Source of the DNA: an uncultured Lachnospiraceae bacterium | GTDB lineage: Bacteria; Bacillota; Clostridia; Lachnospirales; Lachnospiraceae | Reading direction: 5' to 3' | Assembly (NCBI GenBank): GCA_910577275.1 | Contig: CAJTMW010000010.1 | Location: 1 to 64,000 of the forward strand | Length of the DNA: 64,000 bases | Shown: positions 18,126 through 26,860 of the stretch, in pieces | Layout: each line of letters starts with the position of its first letter | Position numbering within the stretch: the first letter of the stretch is position 1 | Notes under the pieces: model-generated | What the model was told of the DNA's origin: nothing | Seen by the model: the letters and a program-made list of their open reading frames with translations, nothing else | Databases searched by the model: none | Position numbers and translations under genes: made by a program

Positions 18126-19016
18126 ATGGTGAAAAGAAAAAAAGCTGTCCGGGAGCTGAAATGGATATCCTTTGTAATTCCGGCGCTGTTTTTTTATATT
18201 TTATTTTTCTGGGTGCCTTCTCTGGAATCTATTTATTATTCGTTTACAAAATGGGACGGGGTAACCAGTGAGTTTGTCGGCATTAAAAATTATATCAGAC
18301 TTTTTCATGACAAACAGATAATGGAATCTATTGGAAATACGGTATTTTATACAGTGACAATCGTGATTATTCAAAATGTTCTTGGATTTGCTTTTGCAGT
18401 TTTGCTGGAAAAGAGCTGTCTGAAAAACAATATCCTGAGGACGCTGATTTTTATGCCTTATGTTTTCAGCTCTCTGCTGATTGGCTATGTATTTAAATTT
18501 ATGCTGGAATCCAATATAGGGGCTTTAAACAATATCCTGAGAAATCTGAATCTGGAAGGAATAATTCTTCCGTGGCTGTCAAATCCTTCTGTGTCCAGAT
18601 GGGTGATAGTGGCGGTTACAGTCTGGCAGTGCGCAGGGTACACCATGGTTATCAATATTGCCGGCCTGCAGTCTATTCCCGATATGTATTATGAGGCGGC
18701 AAGCCTTGATGGCGCTACGAAAATACAGAAGCTGATTCATATTACATTTCCTTTAATTGCACCGGCTACCACGATTAACGTTATGCTTTCCCTGATTGGA
18801 AACCTGCAGATTTATAATCAGGTATATACCCTTACAGGAGGCGGGCCGGCGCACAAGACAGAATCTATCGCGGTGACATTGTACCGTCTCGGATTCAGCA
18901 GCGAGGGGGCGCAGTGGGGATACGGGGCGGCAATTGCCGTTGCCATGTTTGTGATTATTCTGGTGATAACGATTATCACCACTACACTGCTCAGAAAAAG
19001 GGAGGTGGAGGCATGA
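18126..19016 (+). CDS. Sugar ABC transporter permease (MalF/MsmF type)
   Basis: A 296-residue inner-membrane permease with six membrane segments, the first at about residues 14-35 (FVIPALFFYILFFWVPSL). The EAA loop that docks the ATPase is present as YYEAASLDGATKIQKLIHITFP. The preferred start is the ATG at 18126, because GGAGG lies 9 nt upstream; the ATG at 18108 precedes that site. Its stop codon overlaps the start of the next permease (ATGA), so the two subunits are translationally coupled. Confidence 0.9.
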   Translation: MVKRKKAVRELKWISFVIPALFFYILFFWVPSLESIYYSFTKWDGVTSEFVGIKNYIRLFHDKQIMESIGNTVFYTVTIVIIQNVLGFAFAVLLEKSCLKNNILRTLIFMPYVFSSLLIGYVFKFMLESNIGALNNILRNLNLEGIILPWLSNPSVSRWVIVAVTVWQCAGYTMVINIAGLQSIPDMYYEAASLDGATKIQKLIHITFPLIAPATTINVMLSLIGNLQIYNQVYTLTGGGPAHKTESIAVTLYRLGFSSEGAQWGYGAAIAVAMFVIILVITIITTTLLRKREVEA

Positions 19017-19855
19017 GGATAGACGGGAAAAGATTTCTTTCGCCGCTTAAGCAATTTATCGGGATTTTTACAGCGGCAATCTGCCTTGTGGTACATCTTT
19101 ATCCGGTTTTTATTATTTTTTCATCGGCACTAAAGTCAAAATCGGAACTGGCCCTTAATCCGTCGGGAATACCGGAGAAAATAACATTTGAACATTTCTC
19201 AAAAGCATTCGACAAAATGAATTATCTTCAATCTACTGCCAATACGGTAATTATTGTTACCGCGGTAGTGTGCTTTATTCTGGTGGCGGCGTCAATGGCG
19301 GCTTATGCAATCTGCCGTAAAGGGGGGAAGTATAACTTTATATATTTTCTGTTTCTGGCAGGTCTCATGATGCCGTTTCAGCTGCGTATGATTCCTCTAT
19401 ATAAAATGATGGCGGATTTTAAGCTGGTGAACAAACTGATTGGCACCATTCTGGTATACTGTGGTTCACAGGCGCCTATGGCGGTATTTCTTTTGAGCGG
19501 TTTTGTAAAGACCGTTCCCCGGGAACTGGAGGAAGCCGCTCAGATTGACGGCGCGGGAATTTATTATACATTTTTTGCCATTGTATTTCCGCTTTTAAAA
19601 AGCCCTTTGGTTACAGTGGGGATATTGTGTACCTTTGCCATATGGAACGATTTCCTGATGCCCATGCTTTTTCTTCAGGCAAGAGAAAAGCTCACAATTA
19701 CAGTGACGCTGGCGAACTTTCAGGGACTTTATGCAAATGACTGGTCGATGATATTTGCGGGAGTATGCCTGATAGTTTTTCCCATGCTGATTATTTATCT
19801 GATTGCCCAGAAATATATTATCAATGGGATTACGGCGGGAGCTGTCAAAGGATAA
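19013..19855 (+). CDS. Sugar ABC transporter permease (MalG/MsmG type)
   Basis: A 280-residue inner-membrane permease, partner of the preceding subunit. The first segment is at about 15-35 (IFTAAICLVVHLYPVFIIF). The EAA loop is LEEAAQIDGAGIYYTFFAIVFP, and the C-terminus LIAQKYIINGITAGAVKG is typical for this subunit. The ATG at 19013 follows GGGAGGTGG and overlaps the preceding stop codon by 4 bp. A terminator hairpin follows 18 bp after the stop. Confidence 0.9.
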   Translation: MRIDGKRFLSPLKQFIGIFTAAICLVVHLYPVFIIFSSALKSKSELALNPSGIPEKITFEHFSKAFDKMNYLQSTANTVIIVTAVVCFILVAASMAAYAICRKGGKYNFIYFLFLAGLMMPFQLRMIPLYKMMADFKLVNKLIGTILVYCGSQAPMAVFLLSGFVKTVPRELEEAAQIDGAGIYYTFFAIVFPLLKSPLVTVGILCTFAIWNDFLMPMLFLQAREKLTITVTLANFQGLYANDWSMIFAGVCLIVFPMLIIYLIAQKYIINGITAGAVKG

Positions 19856-19873
19856 GCGCGCAATTAAAAAGAG

Positions 19874-19900
19874 GGCGGGAATTGAAATGGGATTCCCGCC
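19874..19900 (+). terminator. Terminator hairpin after the CUT1 operon
   Basis: Perfect 9-bp arms GGCGGGAAT and ATTCCCGCC with a 9-nt loop, followed by ATATATATTT. It ends the operon that starts upstream at the regulator genes. The remaining gap up to the next gene (19901-20082) shows no coding sequence; a weak -10-like TACAAT lies at 20055. Confidence 0.7.
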
Positions 19901-20082
19901 ATATATATTTGCAGGTGAAGCATAACAGTGGTAAATACAGACGAAGCCTGGTCTCAATATATTTGGAAAATGTTCTGCCGGGCTGAAGCGAAAACTATTG
20001 AATTTTTCAGGGGTTGACGGGAGCGGAATTATGGATAATTAAAACGGAATATGATACAATATGAAAAAGGTGGTGATACAAA

Positions 20083-20412
20083 ATGCCGGATGATTTATCT
20101 TGTTTATTGGAAAAGTACAGGGAAGCTATTGGACAGGTGTTTGAGAATCGGCTGAAAAAGGTGATTTTGTACGGCTCTTATGCCAGAGGAGATTTTAAAC
20201 GGGACTCAGATATTGATATTATGATATTGGCTGATATACAACCGAAAGAGGTTAGTAATTATGCTGACAAAATTTATGATATCACTTATGATTTTGAAGA
20301 ACAGTATGAAATGGAAATAAATCCTTCAATTCAGAGCATAAAAATTTACGAGCAGTGGAAAAACGTATACCCTTTCTTCATGAATATTGAAAAGGACGGG
20401 GTGATGATATGA
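20083..20412 (+). CDS. Minimal nucleotidyltransferase (MNT, antitoxin-like)
   Basis: A 109-residue cytosolic protein of the MNT/MntA group. It carries the polymerase-beta-type motif: GSYARG (31-36) followed by DSDID (41-45), giving the two catalytic aspartates Asp43 and Asp45. In characterised MntA-HepT pairs this enzyme adds AMP to the partner HEPN toxin and neutralises it. GGTGAT lies upstream of the start, and the stop codon overlaps the HEPN start by 4 bp. The region is AT-richer than the flanking sugar operons, compatible with horizontal gain. A housekeeping role cannot be excluded. Confidence 0.85.
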   Translation: MPDDLSCLLEKYREAIGQVFENRLKKVILYGSYARGDFKRDSDIDIMILADIQPKEVSNYADKIYDITYDFEEQYEMEINPSIQSIKIYEQWKNVYPFFMNIEKDGVMI

Positions 20413-20819
20413 CTCAGGAACTTTATGGGATAGATTTGGCAAAATATAAGCTTGAACGGGCAAAAGAGGAACTGGATACCGCAGAACTTCTTTTTAATAA
20501 TAGCAAATTAAAGGCTGCAAATAACAGGGCATATTATTCAATTTATTATGCGTTGACAGCTGTATTATGTCTGGAACCAATTGCTTTTAAAAAGCATAAA
20601 GATACAATTGGATATTTTAACAAAAATTATGTTCATACAGGCATATTTCCTAAAGAAACAGGGAGAGGCATATCAAAAGCGGCAAAGGTCAGACATGCGA
20701 GCGATTATGATGAATTTTATATAGCAAGTAAAGAAGAGACGGAAGGGCAGATACAGACAGCAAGAGACTTAATCGAGTTGTCAGATAAATTTATTTCCGT
20801 ACATACGTCTGTTCCCTGA
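20409..20819 (+). CDS. HEPN domain protein (toxin-like partner of MNT)
   Basis: A 136-residue all-alpha HEPN protein. Two long helices carry AKEELDTAELLFNNSKLKAA and NNRAYYSIYYALTAVL, and the later conserved segment is VRHASDYDEFY with Arg95. This group shows R-x-x-SDY in place of the strict R-x4-6-H ribonuclease motif, so RNase activity is uncertain. It overlaps the nucleotidyltransferase gene by 4 bp (ATGA), the standard arrangement of MNT-HEPN toxin-antitoxin pairs. The nucleoside phosphorylase gene converges on it with a 12-bp gap. Confidence 0.82.
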   Translation: MTQELYGIDLAKYKLERAKEELDTAELLFNNSKLKAANNRAYYSIYYALTAVLCLEPIAFKKHKDTIGYFNKNYVHTGIFPKETGRGISKAAKVRHASDYDEFYIASKEETEGQIQTARDLIELSDKFISVHTSVP

Positions 20820-20831
20820 CACGCCCTCCCT

Positions 20832-21596
20832 TCACAGTCCTATCCCGCATTCAAAAGCAAGGACCATATACTTTTCCGTTCCTGCAAGGCCGGCTGTTTC
20901 CAAATCCCGGATATCCCATGTATCGGCGCTGAGGTTATCCGCCCCGAATAAAAACTGAATAAAGGGAATATTCCGGTATCTGGAGGCGGCAAGCATGGAA
21001 GCGCATTCCATTTCCACGGTAAGGCACCCCGCCTCTTTGCGTTCTCTGACGATGGGAAGTGTTTCACGGTAAAAGGCGTCGGTAGTCCATGTTTTCCCCT
21101 TGACGTAAGGGCAGTCCCTGCTTTTCAAAATGTTTTCCAGAACCTGCACGCAGCGGGGGTCCGCCTCGATTTCCGCAGAGGGCGCGGCATAGTGGTAGCT
21201 GGTGCCCTCATCCCGGACGGCGGAGACGGGAATCATAATTCTGCCATCCACCTCAGCATCGTTAAGCACGCCGCAGGAGCCGAAAAGAACGAACTTTTTT
21301 GCGCCCATGGCAATGATTTCCTCAAAATAGCCCACGCAGGCCGGCGCGCCCACCATGGACTGGTAGAAAGCAATATCCTTTCCTTTATAATTGATTTTAT
21401 AGACCGGCGTATCCACGTTTACGGAGTGAAGCTCCGCTATCTTTTCCACGTTGTCCAGGGTAATGAATTTCTCAAAGAATCTCCGGGAAAATGTGGAGAC
21501 GCAGATTTCCGGGAAACCTTCTATTTTTTGGGTGGTGTCGGACGGACTGAACATGGCGGGCTCTGTAATTTCTGTTCTCTGGAATATGGTTTTCAT
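20832..21596 (-). CDS. Nucleoside phosphorylase (uridine phosphorylase-like)
   Basis: A 254-residue cytosolic enzyme of the PNP/UDP family, which splits a nucleoside with phosphate to the base and ribose-1-phosphate. Visible motifs are FYQSMVGAPACVGYFEEI, KKFVLFGSCGVL (phosphate site) and VEMECASMLAASRYRNI, where Met-Glu binds the ribose. The preferred start is at 21596 because GGAGGA lies 8 nt upstream of it; an in-frame ATG 15 bp earlier forms part of that site. It is divergent from the ADP-ribosylglycohydrolase operon. Which base it prefers is not clear; uridine phosphorylase-like is the best guess. Confidence 0.82.
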   Translation of the reverse strand: MKTIFQRTEITEPAMFSPSDTTQKIEGFPEICVSTFSRRFFEKFITLDNVEKIAELHSVNVDTPVYKINYKGKDIAFYQSMVGAPACVGYFEEIIAMGAKKFVLFGSCGVLNDAEVDGRIMIPVSAVRDEGTSYHYAAPSAEIEADPRCVQVLENILKSRDCPYVKGKTWTTDAFYRETLPIVRERKEAGCLTVEMECASMLAASRYRNIPFIQFLFGADNLSADTWDIRDLETAGLAGTEKYMVLAFECGIGL

Positions 21597-21766
21597 TTTA
21601 AATTCCTCCAAATTATAATTTTCTGGCCTTAAAGCAGACCGATATGGGCAGGACTCTCCATAGGGTTCATTGTTATCAATACGATTCTATCATAAACGGG
21701 CGCAATTCTCCATCATATTTCCCCGGAATCCGAAAATTGATTTCCGTATCCGGCCGCTTATTTCAA

Positions 21767-21795
21767 TTGACTGCCCTTTAAAGACCGGCTATAAT
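21767..21795 (+). promoter_or_regulatory. Sigma-A promoter of the ADP-ribosylglycohydrolase operon
   Basis: TTGACT (21767-21772), a 17-bp spacer, then a perfect TATAAT (21790-21795). Transcription would start near 21802, giving a 5' leader of about 150 nt before the preferred start codon at 21951. The rest of the 354-bp gap (21597-21950) holds no gene other than a weak in-frame extension of the downstream frame. Confidence 0.8.
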
Positions 21796-21885
21796 GAAGA
21801 AAGACGTAATATTGAAGCATGATTATTAAAAAGGAAGTGGCTTACTGCTTCCTTTTGTGCTTATCGGGAGAAAAAGAGCGAAAGA

Positions 21886-21910
21886 TTTGCGGATGCGGCA
21901 CATCCGCAAA
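21886..21910 (+). promoter_or_regulatory. Perfect 10-bp leader hairpin or operator
   Basis: TTTGCGGATG and CATCCGCAAA are exact inverted copies around the 5-nt loop CGGCA. It lies in the leader, about 85 nt after the predicted transcription start and 40 nt before the start codon. It lacks a following U tract, so it is not a simple terminator. An operator or a structured leader element are the alternatives. Confidence 0.6.
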
Positions 21911-21950
21911 CCTGGAATGCGCAAACAGCAGCGCAGAAACGAGGGAAAAT

Positions 21951-24098
21951 ATGGCGGCAATGAAAAAGGAATGGATTGAAAAAATTTATGCCGGCTGGCT
22001 GGCGAAAATCATTGGGATACGCCTTGGCGCGCCGGTGGAGGGGTGGACGTATGAGCAGATAAAAAGCGTATACGGAGAGCTCAAGGGCTATCCGGTGGAT
22101 TATAAGCGTTTTGCAGCGGACGACGACAGCAACGGGCCGCTGTTCTTTCTGCGGGCCCTGGAGGAGAGTATGAAAAAGGGGCGGGAGATGACAGCCGACG
22201 ACGTGGGGGAGGCTCTGCTCAACTATGCGCCCTTTGAGCACGGATTTTTCTGGTGGGGCGGCTACGGACGCTCCACGGAGCACACGGCGTATCTGAATCT
22301 CCGTCAGGGAATCCCGGCGCCGGAAAGCGGCAGCATAGCGCAGAACGGAAGCGCCATGGCGGAGCAGATTGGCGGACAGATTTTTATTGATACCTGGGGG
22401 CTGGTCTGCCCGGGGAATCCCGATATGGCGGCGGCTCTTGCAGCGAAGGCGGCAAGCGTAACCCATGACGGCAACGGAATTTACGGCGGGATTTTTATTG
22501 CCGTCTGCATCAGTGAGGCTTTTGTGGAAAAGGAGATTTCGGCCATTCTGGAAAAGGGGCTATCCTATATTCCGGCAAAGAGCGCTTATGCGGGGCTGGT
22601 GCGGGAGATTATGGATTTTCATGAAAGGCGCCCGGATGACTGGAAGGAATGCTTTGCCTATATACAGAAAAACCACGGATACGACAGATATCCCGGCGTC
22701 TGTCATATTCTGCCCAACACGGCGGTTATGATTCTCGCGCTTTTGTATGGAAAGGGGGATTTTTCCGAAACCCTTACCATCTGTAACCGGTGCGGCTGGG
22801 ACACGGACTGCAATGTGGGGAATGTGGCCACGATTATGGGCGTGCGGGGAGGTCTTGAGGCCATAGAGGAGAGATGGCGGAAGCCTGTGAATGATTTTCT
22901 GGCATGTTCCGGCGTGGCGGGCTCCTTAAATATTCAGGATATTCCCTACGGCGCGTGCTATATTGCAAAGCTGGCATGGGCGCTTTCAGGGGAGGCGCTT
23001 CCCGAGCCCTTCCGGGAAATCATTGAAAACCGGATTCACAGCTGTCATTTTGAGTTCCCCGGTTCCACCCATGCCATGGAAATGCGGCTGGAACGCACAG
23101 ATGCATCCAACCTGAAAACGCCGGAAATTTCGCTTTTAAATACCGGGGAAACTTCCTGTACCGGAGAGCGGTGCCTGCGCGCCCACGCTTATCCGGTGAG
23201 CCCGGGGGAGAGGGTGTGCCTGTATACCAGAACCTATCTGTTCCCGGAGGATTTTCATGACAGCCGCTACGACCCGTCTTTTTCGCCTCTGCTTTATCCG
23301 GGGCAGACTGTCTGCGGAAGCGTGATGCTGCCTGAGGGAGGGCCTGACTGCAGGGCTTATCTGTACGCAAGGAATGCGCGGACGAAGGAGCTTTACTTAA
23401 GTGAGGAAGGGGTTGCGGAAAAAGGAAAATGGATTACCATGAAATACCCCGTTCCGGCCATGGAGGGCGTTCTTCTGGACGAGATGGGCTTTGCCTTTGA
23501 AATCTGCGCCATGAGCGGGAATGAGGCAGGCTTTGCCGTTTATATCGACGATTTGTATGCGGAAGGCGGGCCTGATTATACAGTTGATTTTTCGCAGGAA
23601 AAGGAGGAGGTCTGGACCTCCGTTCACAGGGAAATCAGCCAGTTTACCCGGCTGAAAGGGAATCTTTTTCTGGAGAAGGGGAGCTTGCATTTATCCTGCG
23701 CCGATTTCGGGGAAGCCTATACCGGAGGGTATGACTGGACGGACTACCGGGCGGAGTTTTGGCTGACTTGCAGCGCGGGCAGGCAACATTACGGCTGTAT
23801 CCGGGTGCAGGGCGGCGTCCGGGGATATTTTGCCGGATTTTCAGGGGAAGAATTTGTGCTTGTGAAGAATACCCGTCAGGGGTTGAAGAAGCTTGCCGGC
23901 ATACCTTTTTCGTGGGAGGCGGGAAAGGAATACCGGGTGGAAATCTCCGCAGAGGGGAACAAAATTACCGCCCGGACAGGGGAGGCGCGTATCAGGGCCG
24001 TTGACGTTGACGGGCCGTACCTTACAGGCTCGGCGGGCATTGCCGTGCGTGACGGAAGCCATGTAAGCTGCAGCAAAATAAAAATCAGCGGAACATGA
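21951..24098 (+). CDS. ADP-ribosylglycohydrolase family protein with C-terminal beta-rich domains
   Basis: A 715-residue protein. Residues about 10-330 are an ADP-ribosylglycohydrolase domain, which cleaves ADP-ribosyl or related ribosyl linkages using two Mg2+ ions. The metal motifs are ADDDSNGP (56-63), THDGNGIYGG and WDTDCNVG (283-290). The following 380 residues resemble two beta-sandwich, lectin- or LamG-like domains (AGFAVYIDDLYAEGG; GYDWTDYRAEFWL; VRGYFAGFSGEEFVLVKN; YRVEISAEGNKITA). There is no signal peptide. I prefer the ATG at 21951, with GAGGG 8 nt upstream, over an in-frame ATG at 21819 without one. It leads an operon with a PfkB kinase and a GPH symporter, which suggests catabolism of a ribosylated compound rather than protein de-ADP-ribosylation. 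Confidence 0.8.
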   Translation: MAAMKKEWIEKIYAGWLAKIIGIRLGAPVEGWTYEQIKSVYGELKGYPVDYKRFAADDDSNGPLFFLRALEESMKKGREMTADDVGEALLNYAPFEHGFFWWGGYGRSTEHTAYLNLRQGIPAPESGSIAQNGSAMAEQIGGQIFIDTWGLVCPGNPDMAAALAAKAASVTHDGNGIYGGIFIAVCISEAFVEKEISAILEKGLSYIPAKSAYAGLVREIMDFHERRPDDWKECFAYIQKNHGYDRYPGVCHILPNTAVMILALLYGKGDFSETLTICNRCGWDTDCNVGNVATIMGVRGGLEAIEERWRKPVNDFLACSGVAGSLNIQDIPYGACYIAKLAWALSGEALPEPFREIIENRIHSCHFEFPGSTHAMEMRLERTDASNLKTPEISLLNTGETSCTGERCLRAHAYPVSPGERVCLYTRTYLFPEDFHDSRYDPSFSPLLYPGQTVCGSVMLPEGGPDCRAYLYARNARTKELYLSEEGVAEKGKWITMKYPVPAMEGVLLDEMGFAFEICAMSGNEAGFAVYIDDLYAEGGPDYTVDFSQEKEEVWTSVHREISQFTRLKGNLFLEKGSLHLSCADFGEAYTGGYDWTDYRAEFWLTCSAGRQHYGCIRVQGGVRGYFAGFSGEEFVLVKNTRQGLKKLAGIPFSWEAGKEYRVEISAEGNKITARTGEARIRAVDVDGPYLTGSAGIAVRDGSHVSCSKIKISGT

Positions 24099-24131
24099 TA
24101 AACAGCAGAACCGGAAAAAGGAGGGTTGAAA

Positions 24132-25109
24132 GTGAAGGTATTGAATTTTGGTTCTTTAAACATTGATTACGTATACCGGGTGGCGCATATTCTAAGGCCG
24201 GGAGAGACGCAAAAGGCGGAGGAAATGGAGATTTTTCCGGGGGGAAAGGGCATGAACCAGTCCATCGCCATGGCAAGGGCCGGGGCGCAGGTTTATCACG
24301 CCGGTATGGTGGGAGCTGACGGGCAGTTTTTGCTCGATATCTGCCGGGAAAATCATGTGAATACGGATTATATCAGGATGACGGAGGGAAAGAGCGGCCA
24401 TACGATAATCCAGGTGGACGACGATGCCCAGAACAGCATTCTGCTCTACGGGGGCGGCAACCGGCAAATGACAAAGGACTTTATTGACGAGGTGCTGGCC
24501 GGTTTTGGAAAAGGGGATATTCTGGTTTTGCAGAACGAGATTAATCTGCCGGATATCGTCATAGACAGGGCTTATGAAAAAGGCATGGTAATTGTCTTAA
24601 ATCCTTCCCCCTTCGACGAGGGGCTTGGCGCCTGCGATTTGTCAAAGGTATCGGTATTTCTGGTAAACGAGATAGAGGCGCGGCTTCTTGCGGGAGAGGA
24701 ATATGAAAGCGGAGAGACTGCCAAAGAGGGATGCAAAACCGGAAAGGAATGCAAAGACGGGGAAACTGCCGGAAAGGAATATGAAAGCAGGGCGGAGGGC
24801 GGCAGGCTGGTTGACGCAATCCTGAAAAAGTACCCGAAAGCGCAGGCGGTTGTTACCATGGGAGAGGCGGGCGCGTTTTACGGCCGGGGAGAGATGCGGC
24901 GCTTTCAGAAAAGCTTTCCGGTAAAAGCAGTGGACACCACGGCGGCGGGAGATACCTTTACCGGGTACTTTGTTTACGGCATGATGAAGGGGGAGGCAGT
25001 TGAAGTTGTCATGGAGAGGGCGGCAAGGGCAGCGGCACTTGCCGTATCCCGTAAAGGGGCTGTTCCTTCGATTCCATGGAGGGAGGAAATCCCGGAGACG
25101 GAGGCATGA
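24132..25109 (+). CDS. PfkB family carbohydrate kinase (ribokinase-like)
   Basis: A 325-residue cytosolic sugar kinase. The N-terminal signature is PGGKGMNQSIAMARAG. The C-terminal signature DTTAAGDTFTGYF has its catalytic base at Asp274. The GGKGxNQ form is typical of ribokinase. The preferred start is GTG at 24132, because AAAGGAGGG ends 6 nt upstream; a TTG at 24126 abuts the site. About residues 188-220 hold a Glu/Gly/Lys-rich insertion with internal repeats (EYESGETAKEG, CKTGKECKDGETAGKEYES) that is not part of the normal fold and probably forms a surface loop. The next gene begins 46 bp downstream. The likely job is phosphorylating ribose released by the preceding enzyme. Confidence 0.85.
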   Translation: MKVLNFGSLNIDYVYRVAHILRPGETQKAEEMEIFPGGKGMNQSIAMARAGAQVYHAGMVGADGQFLLDICRENHVNTDYIRMTEGKSGHTIIQVDDDAQNSILLYGGGNRQMTKDFIDEVLAGFGKGDILVLQNEINLPDIVIDRAYEKGMVIVLNPSPFDEGLGACDLSKVSVFLVNEIEARLLAGEEYESGETAKEGCKTGKECKDGETAGKEYESRAEGGRLVDAILKKYPKAQAVVTMGEAGAFYGRGEMRRFQKSFPVKAVDTTAAGDTFTGYFVYGMMKGEAVEVVMERAARAAALAVSRKGAVPSIPWREEIPETEA

Positions 25110-25155
25110 GTCTGAGGCTTACTGCCTGCAGAAGTCAAACAGAAGGTATAAAAAT

Positions 25156-26757
25156 ATGGGAGAGAGCAAAATGCAAACGGACAAACAGACAAAAAAGAAC
25201 CTGATTTTTTTCCCGCTGGGAACCATGGGGCGGGATGCGGTATACAGCCTGATTAACAGCTATCTGCTGACCTTCGTGCTGTTCACTCATTCGCTGAGCG
25301 GCGCGCAGGTGGCGGCGATTACGGGCATCATGATAGCGGCAAGGGTGTTCGATGCGCTGAACGACCCGGTGATGGGAAATATTATCGAGAGAACCCATTC
25401 AAGATTCGGCAAATTCAAGCCCTGGCTGGCGGCGGGGGGACTGTCCACGTCGGTAGTGATTTATCTGCTTTTCAACGTAAGACTGGAGGGCTGGCGCTTT
25501 GTGTGGTTTTTCGCCCTGATGTACTTTGCGTTCAGCATTACCTATACGATGAGCGACATTTCCTACTGGGGAATGATTCCGGCTCTGGGCTCCGACGCCA
25601 ATGTGAGAAATCAGTTTACCGCAAGGACCACCCTCTTTGCCGGCATCGGGGGAACGCTGGCGGCTATTCTGATTCCCGTGTTTTCCACAGGGAGCGGGGC
25701 AATCGGAGGCAGTACGGCGGTGGCATACGGAAGGATTGCGCTGGTGATTGCAATCCTTGCCCCACTTTTTATCCTGTTTACGCTGTTCGGGGTGAGGGAG
25801 CACAGGGAAGGGGCTGCTCCGGGAAAGGAGAGGGAGCGGTTTTCCTTTAAGCAGATTTTTCAAACCATTGCCCGGAACGACCAGCTTGTGTGGGTGTCGG
25901 TTATTTTCCTGATTCAGCAGGTGGGGAACGGATTGGTGATTGGGGGGATTGGCTCCACCTATATTTATTTTACCTTCGGATACAGCGGCGGGCTGTACTC
26001 GCTGTTCAATACCGTAGGGATGTCGGCCACGGCGGTTCTCATGATTTTGTATCCGGCGATTTCCAGACGCGTCCACAGGAAAAAGCTGATGGGAATTATG
26101 GCGGCGATATCCACCGCAGGTTATGTATTGATGCTGCTGTCACTGTTTGTTCCGGGAATCGGCATGGACAGGTTCTGGCTGCTGGTTCTGGGGTACATGC
26201 TGACCAATTTCGGGCAGTACTGCTTTTACCTGATTATGATGATTTCCATCATGAATACGGTGGAATACAACGAGTACAGGTTCGGAACGAGGGACGAGGG
26301 AATCATCACCTCGCTTAGGCCGTTCATCACAAAAATGAGCTCCGCCCTGATAGTGGCGCTCACCTCCGCAACCTATCTTCTTTTCGGCGTCACCGGCTAT
26401 ACCAACGCGATTTCCGAATTAGAGCAACAGTGCGCTCAGGGATTGATTTCCGAGGAGGAGAAGCTTGAGGAGATATCGGAGGTGATTTTCGGCGGGGCGG
26501 AGGCAGCGGCAACGGAACAGGATACCGGCATTGCGGCAGGCGCACCAGCAGGGCAGGATACCGGCATTGCGGCAAACGTACCGGCAGACGGGCAGATGTC
26601 AGGCGTCACGGCGAGGCAGAGTACCGGTCTTTTGATAACCATGACGGCGGCCCCCTGCGCGCTTATGCTTTTGTCTTATATATTATATAAGAAGAAATAC
26701 AGACTGGACGAAGAAGAATACGACAGAATCTGCGGGGAGCTGCGGCAGGAAAAATAA
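25156..26757 (+). CDS. GPH family sugar:cation symporter
   Basis: A 533-residue membrane protein of the same GPH family as the one at 4738 but not a close copy. The signature is FDALNDPVMGNIIERTHSRFGKFKPW. About 12 membrane segments are visible. Between the last two is a long loop (about residues 428-490) containing a repeated QDTGIAA segment, encoded by near-identical direct repeats near 26519-26575. Two starts are plausible: ATG 25156 (AGAAGG upstream) and ATG 25171 (GGAG upstream). The gene closes the ribosyl operon, so its substrate may be a nucleoside or riboside; this is inference. Confidence 0.87.
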   Translation: MGESKMQTDKQTKKNLIFFPLGTMGRDAVYSLINSYLLTFVLFTHSLSGAQVAAITGIMIAARVFDALNDPVMGNIIERTHSRFGKFKPWLAAGGLSTSVVIYLLFNVRLEGWRFVWFFALMYFAFSITYTMSDISYWGMIPALGSDANVRNQFTARTTLFAGIGGTLAAILIPVFSTGSGAIGGSTAVAYGRIALVIAILAPLFILFTLFGVREHREGAAPGKERERFSFKQIFQTIARNDQLVWVSVIFLIQQVGNGLVIGGIGSTYIYFTFGYSGGLYSLFNTVGMSATAVLMILYPAISRRVHRKKLMGIMAAISTAGYVLMLLSLFVPGIGMDRFWLLVLGYMLTNFGQYCFYLIMMISIMNTVEYNEYRFGTRDEGIITSLRPFITKMSSALIVALTSATYLLFGVTGYTNAISELEQQCAQGLISEEEKLEEISEVIFGGAEAAATEQDTGIAAGAPAGQDTGIAANVPADGQMSGVTARQSTGLLITMTAAPCALMLLSYILYKKKYRLDEEEYDRICGELRQEK

Positions 26758-26860
26758 AATTTATACATTAAATATAGAATTTTCCGAATAGAGATTCTTT
26801 TCCGGCTGTAGTAGAATAATCGTAATCAGCAAGACAGACTTAACTTAACAGGAGGGCATT

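Noticed and set aside
21819..21950. 44-residue N-terminal extension of the ADP-ribosylglycohydrolase
   Set aside because: No ribosome-binding site at 21819, the family fold begins after 21951, and the extension is partly encoded by the perfect hairpin.
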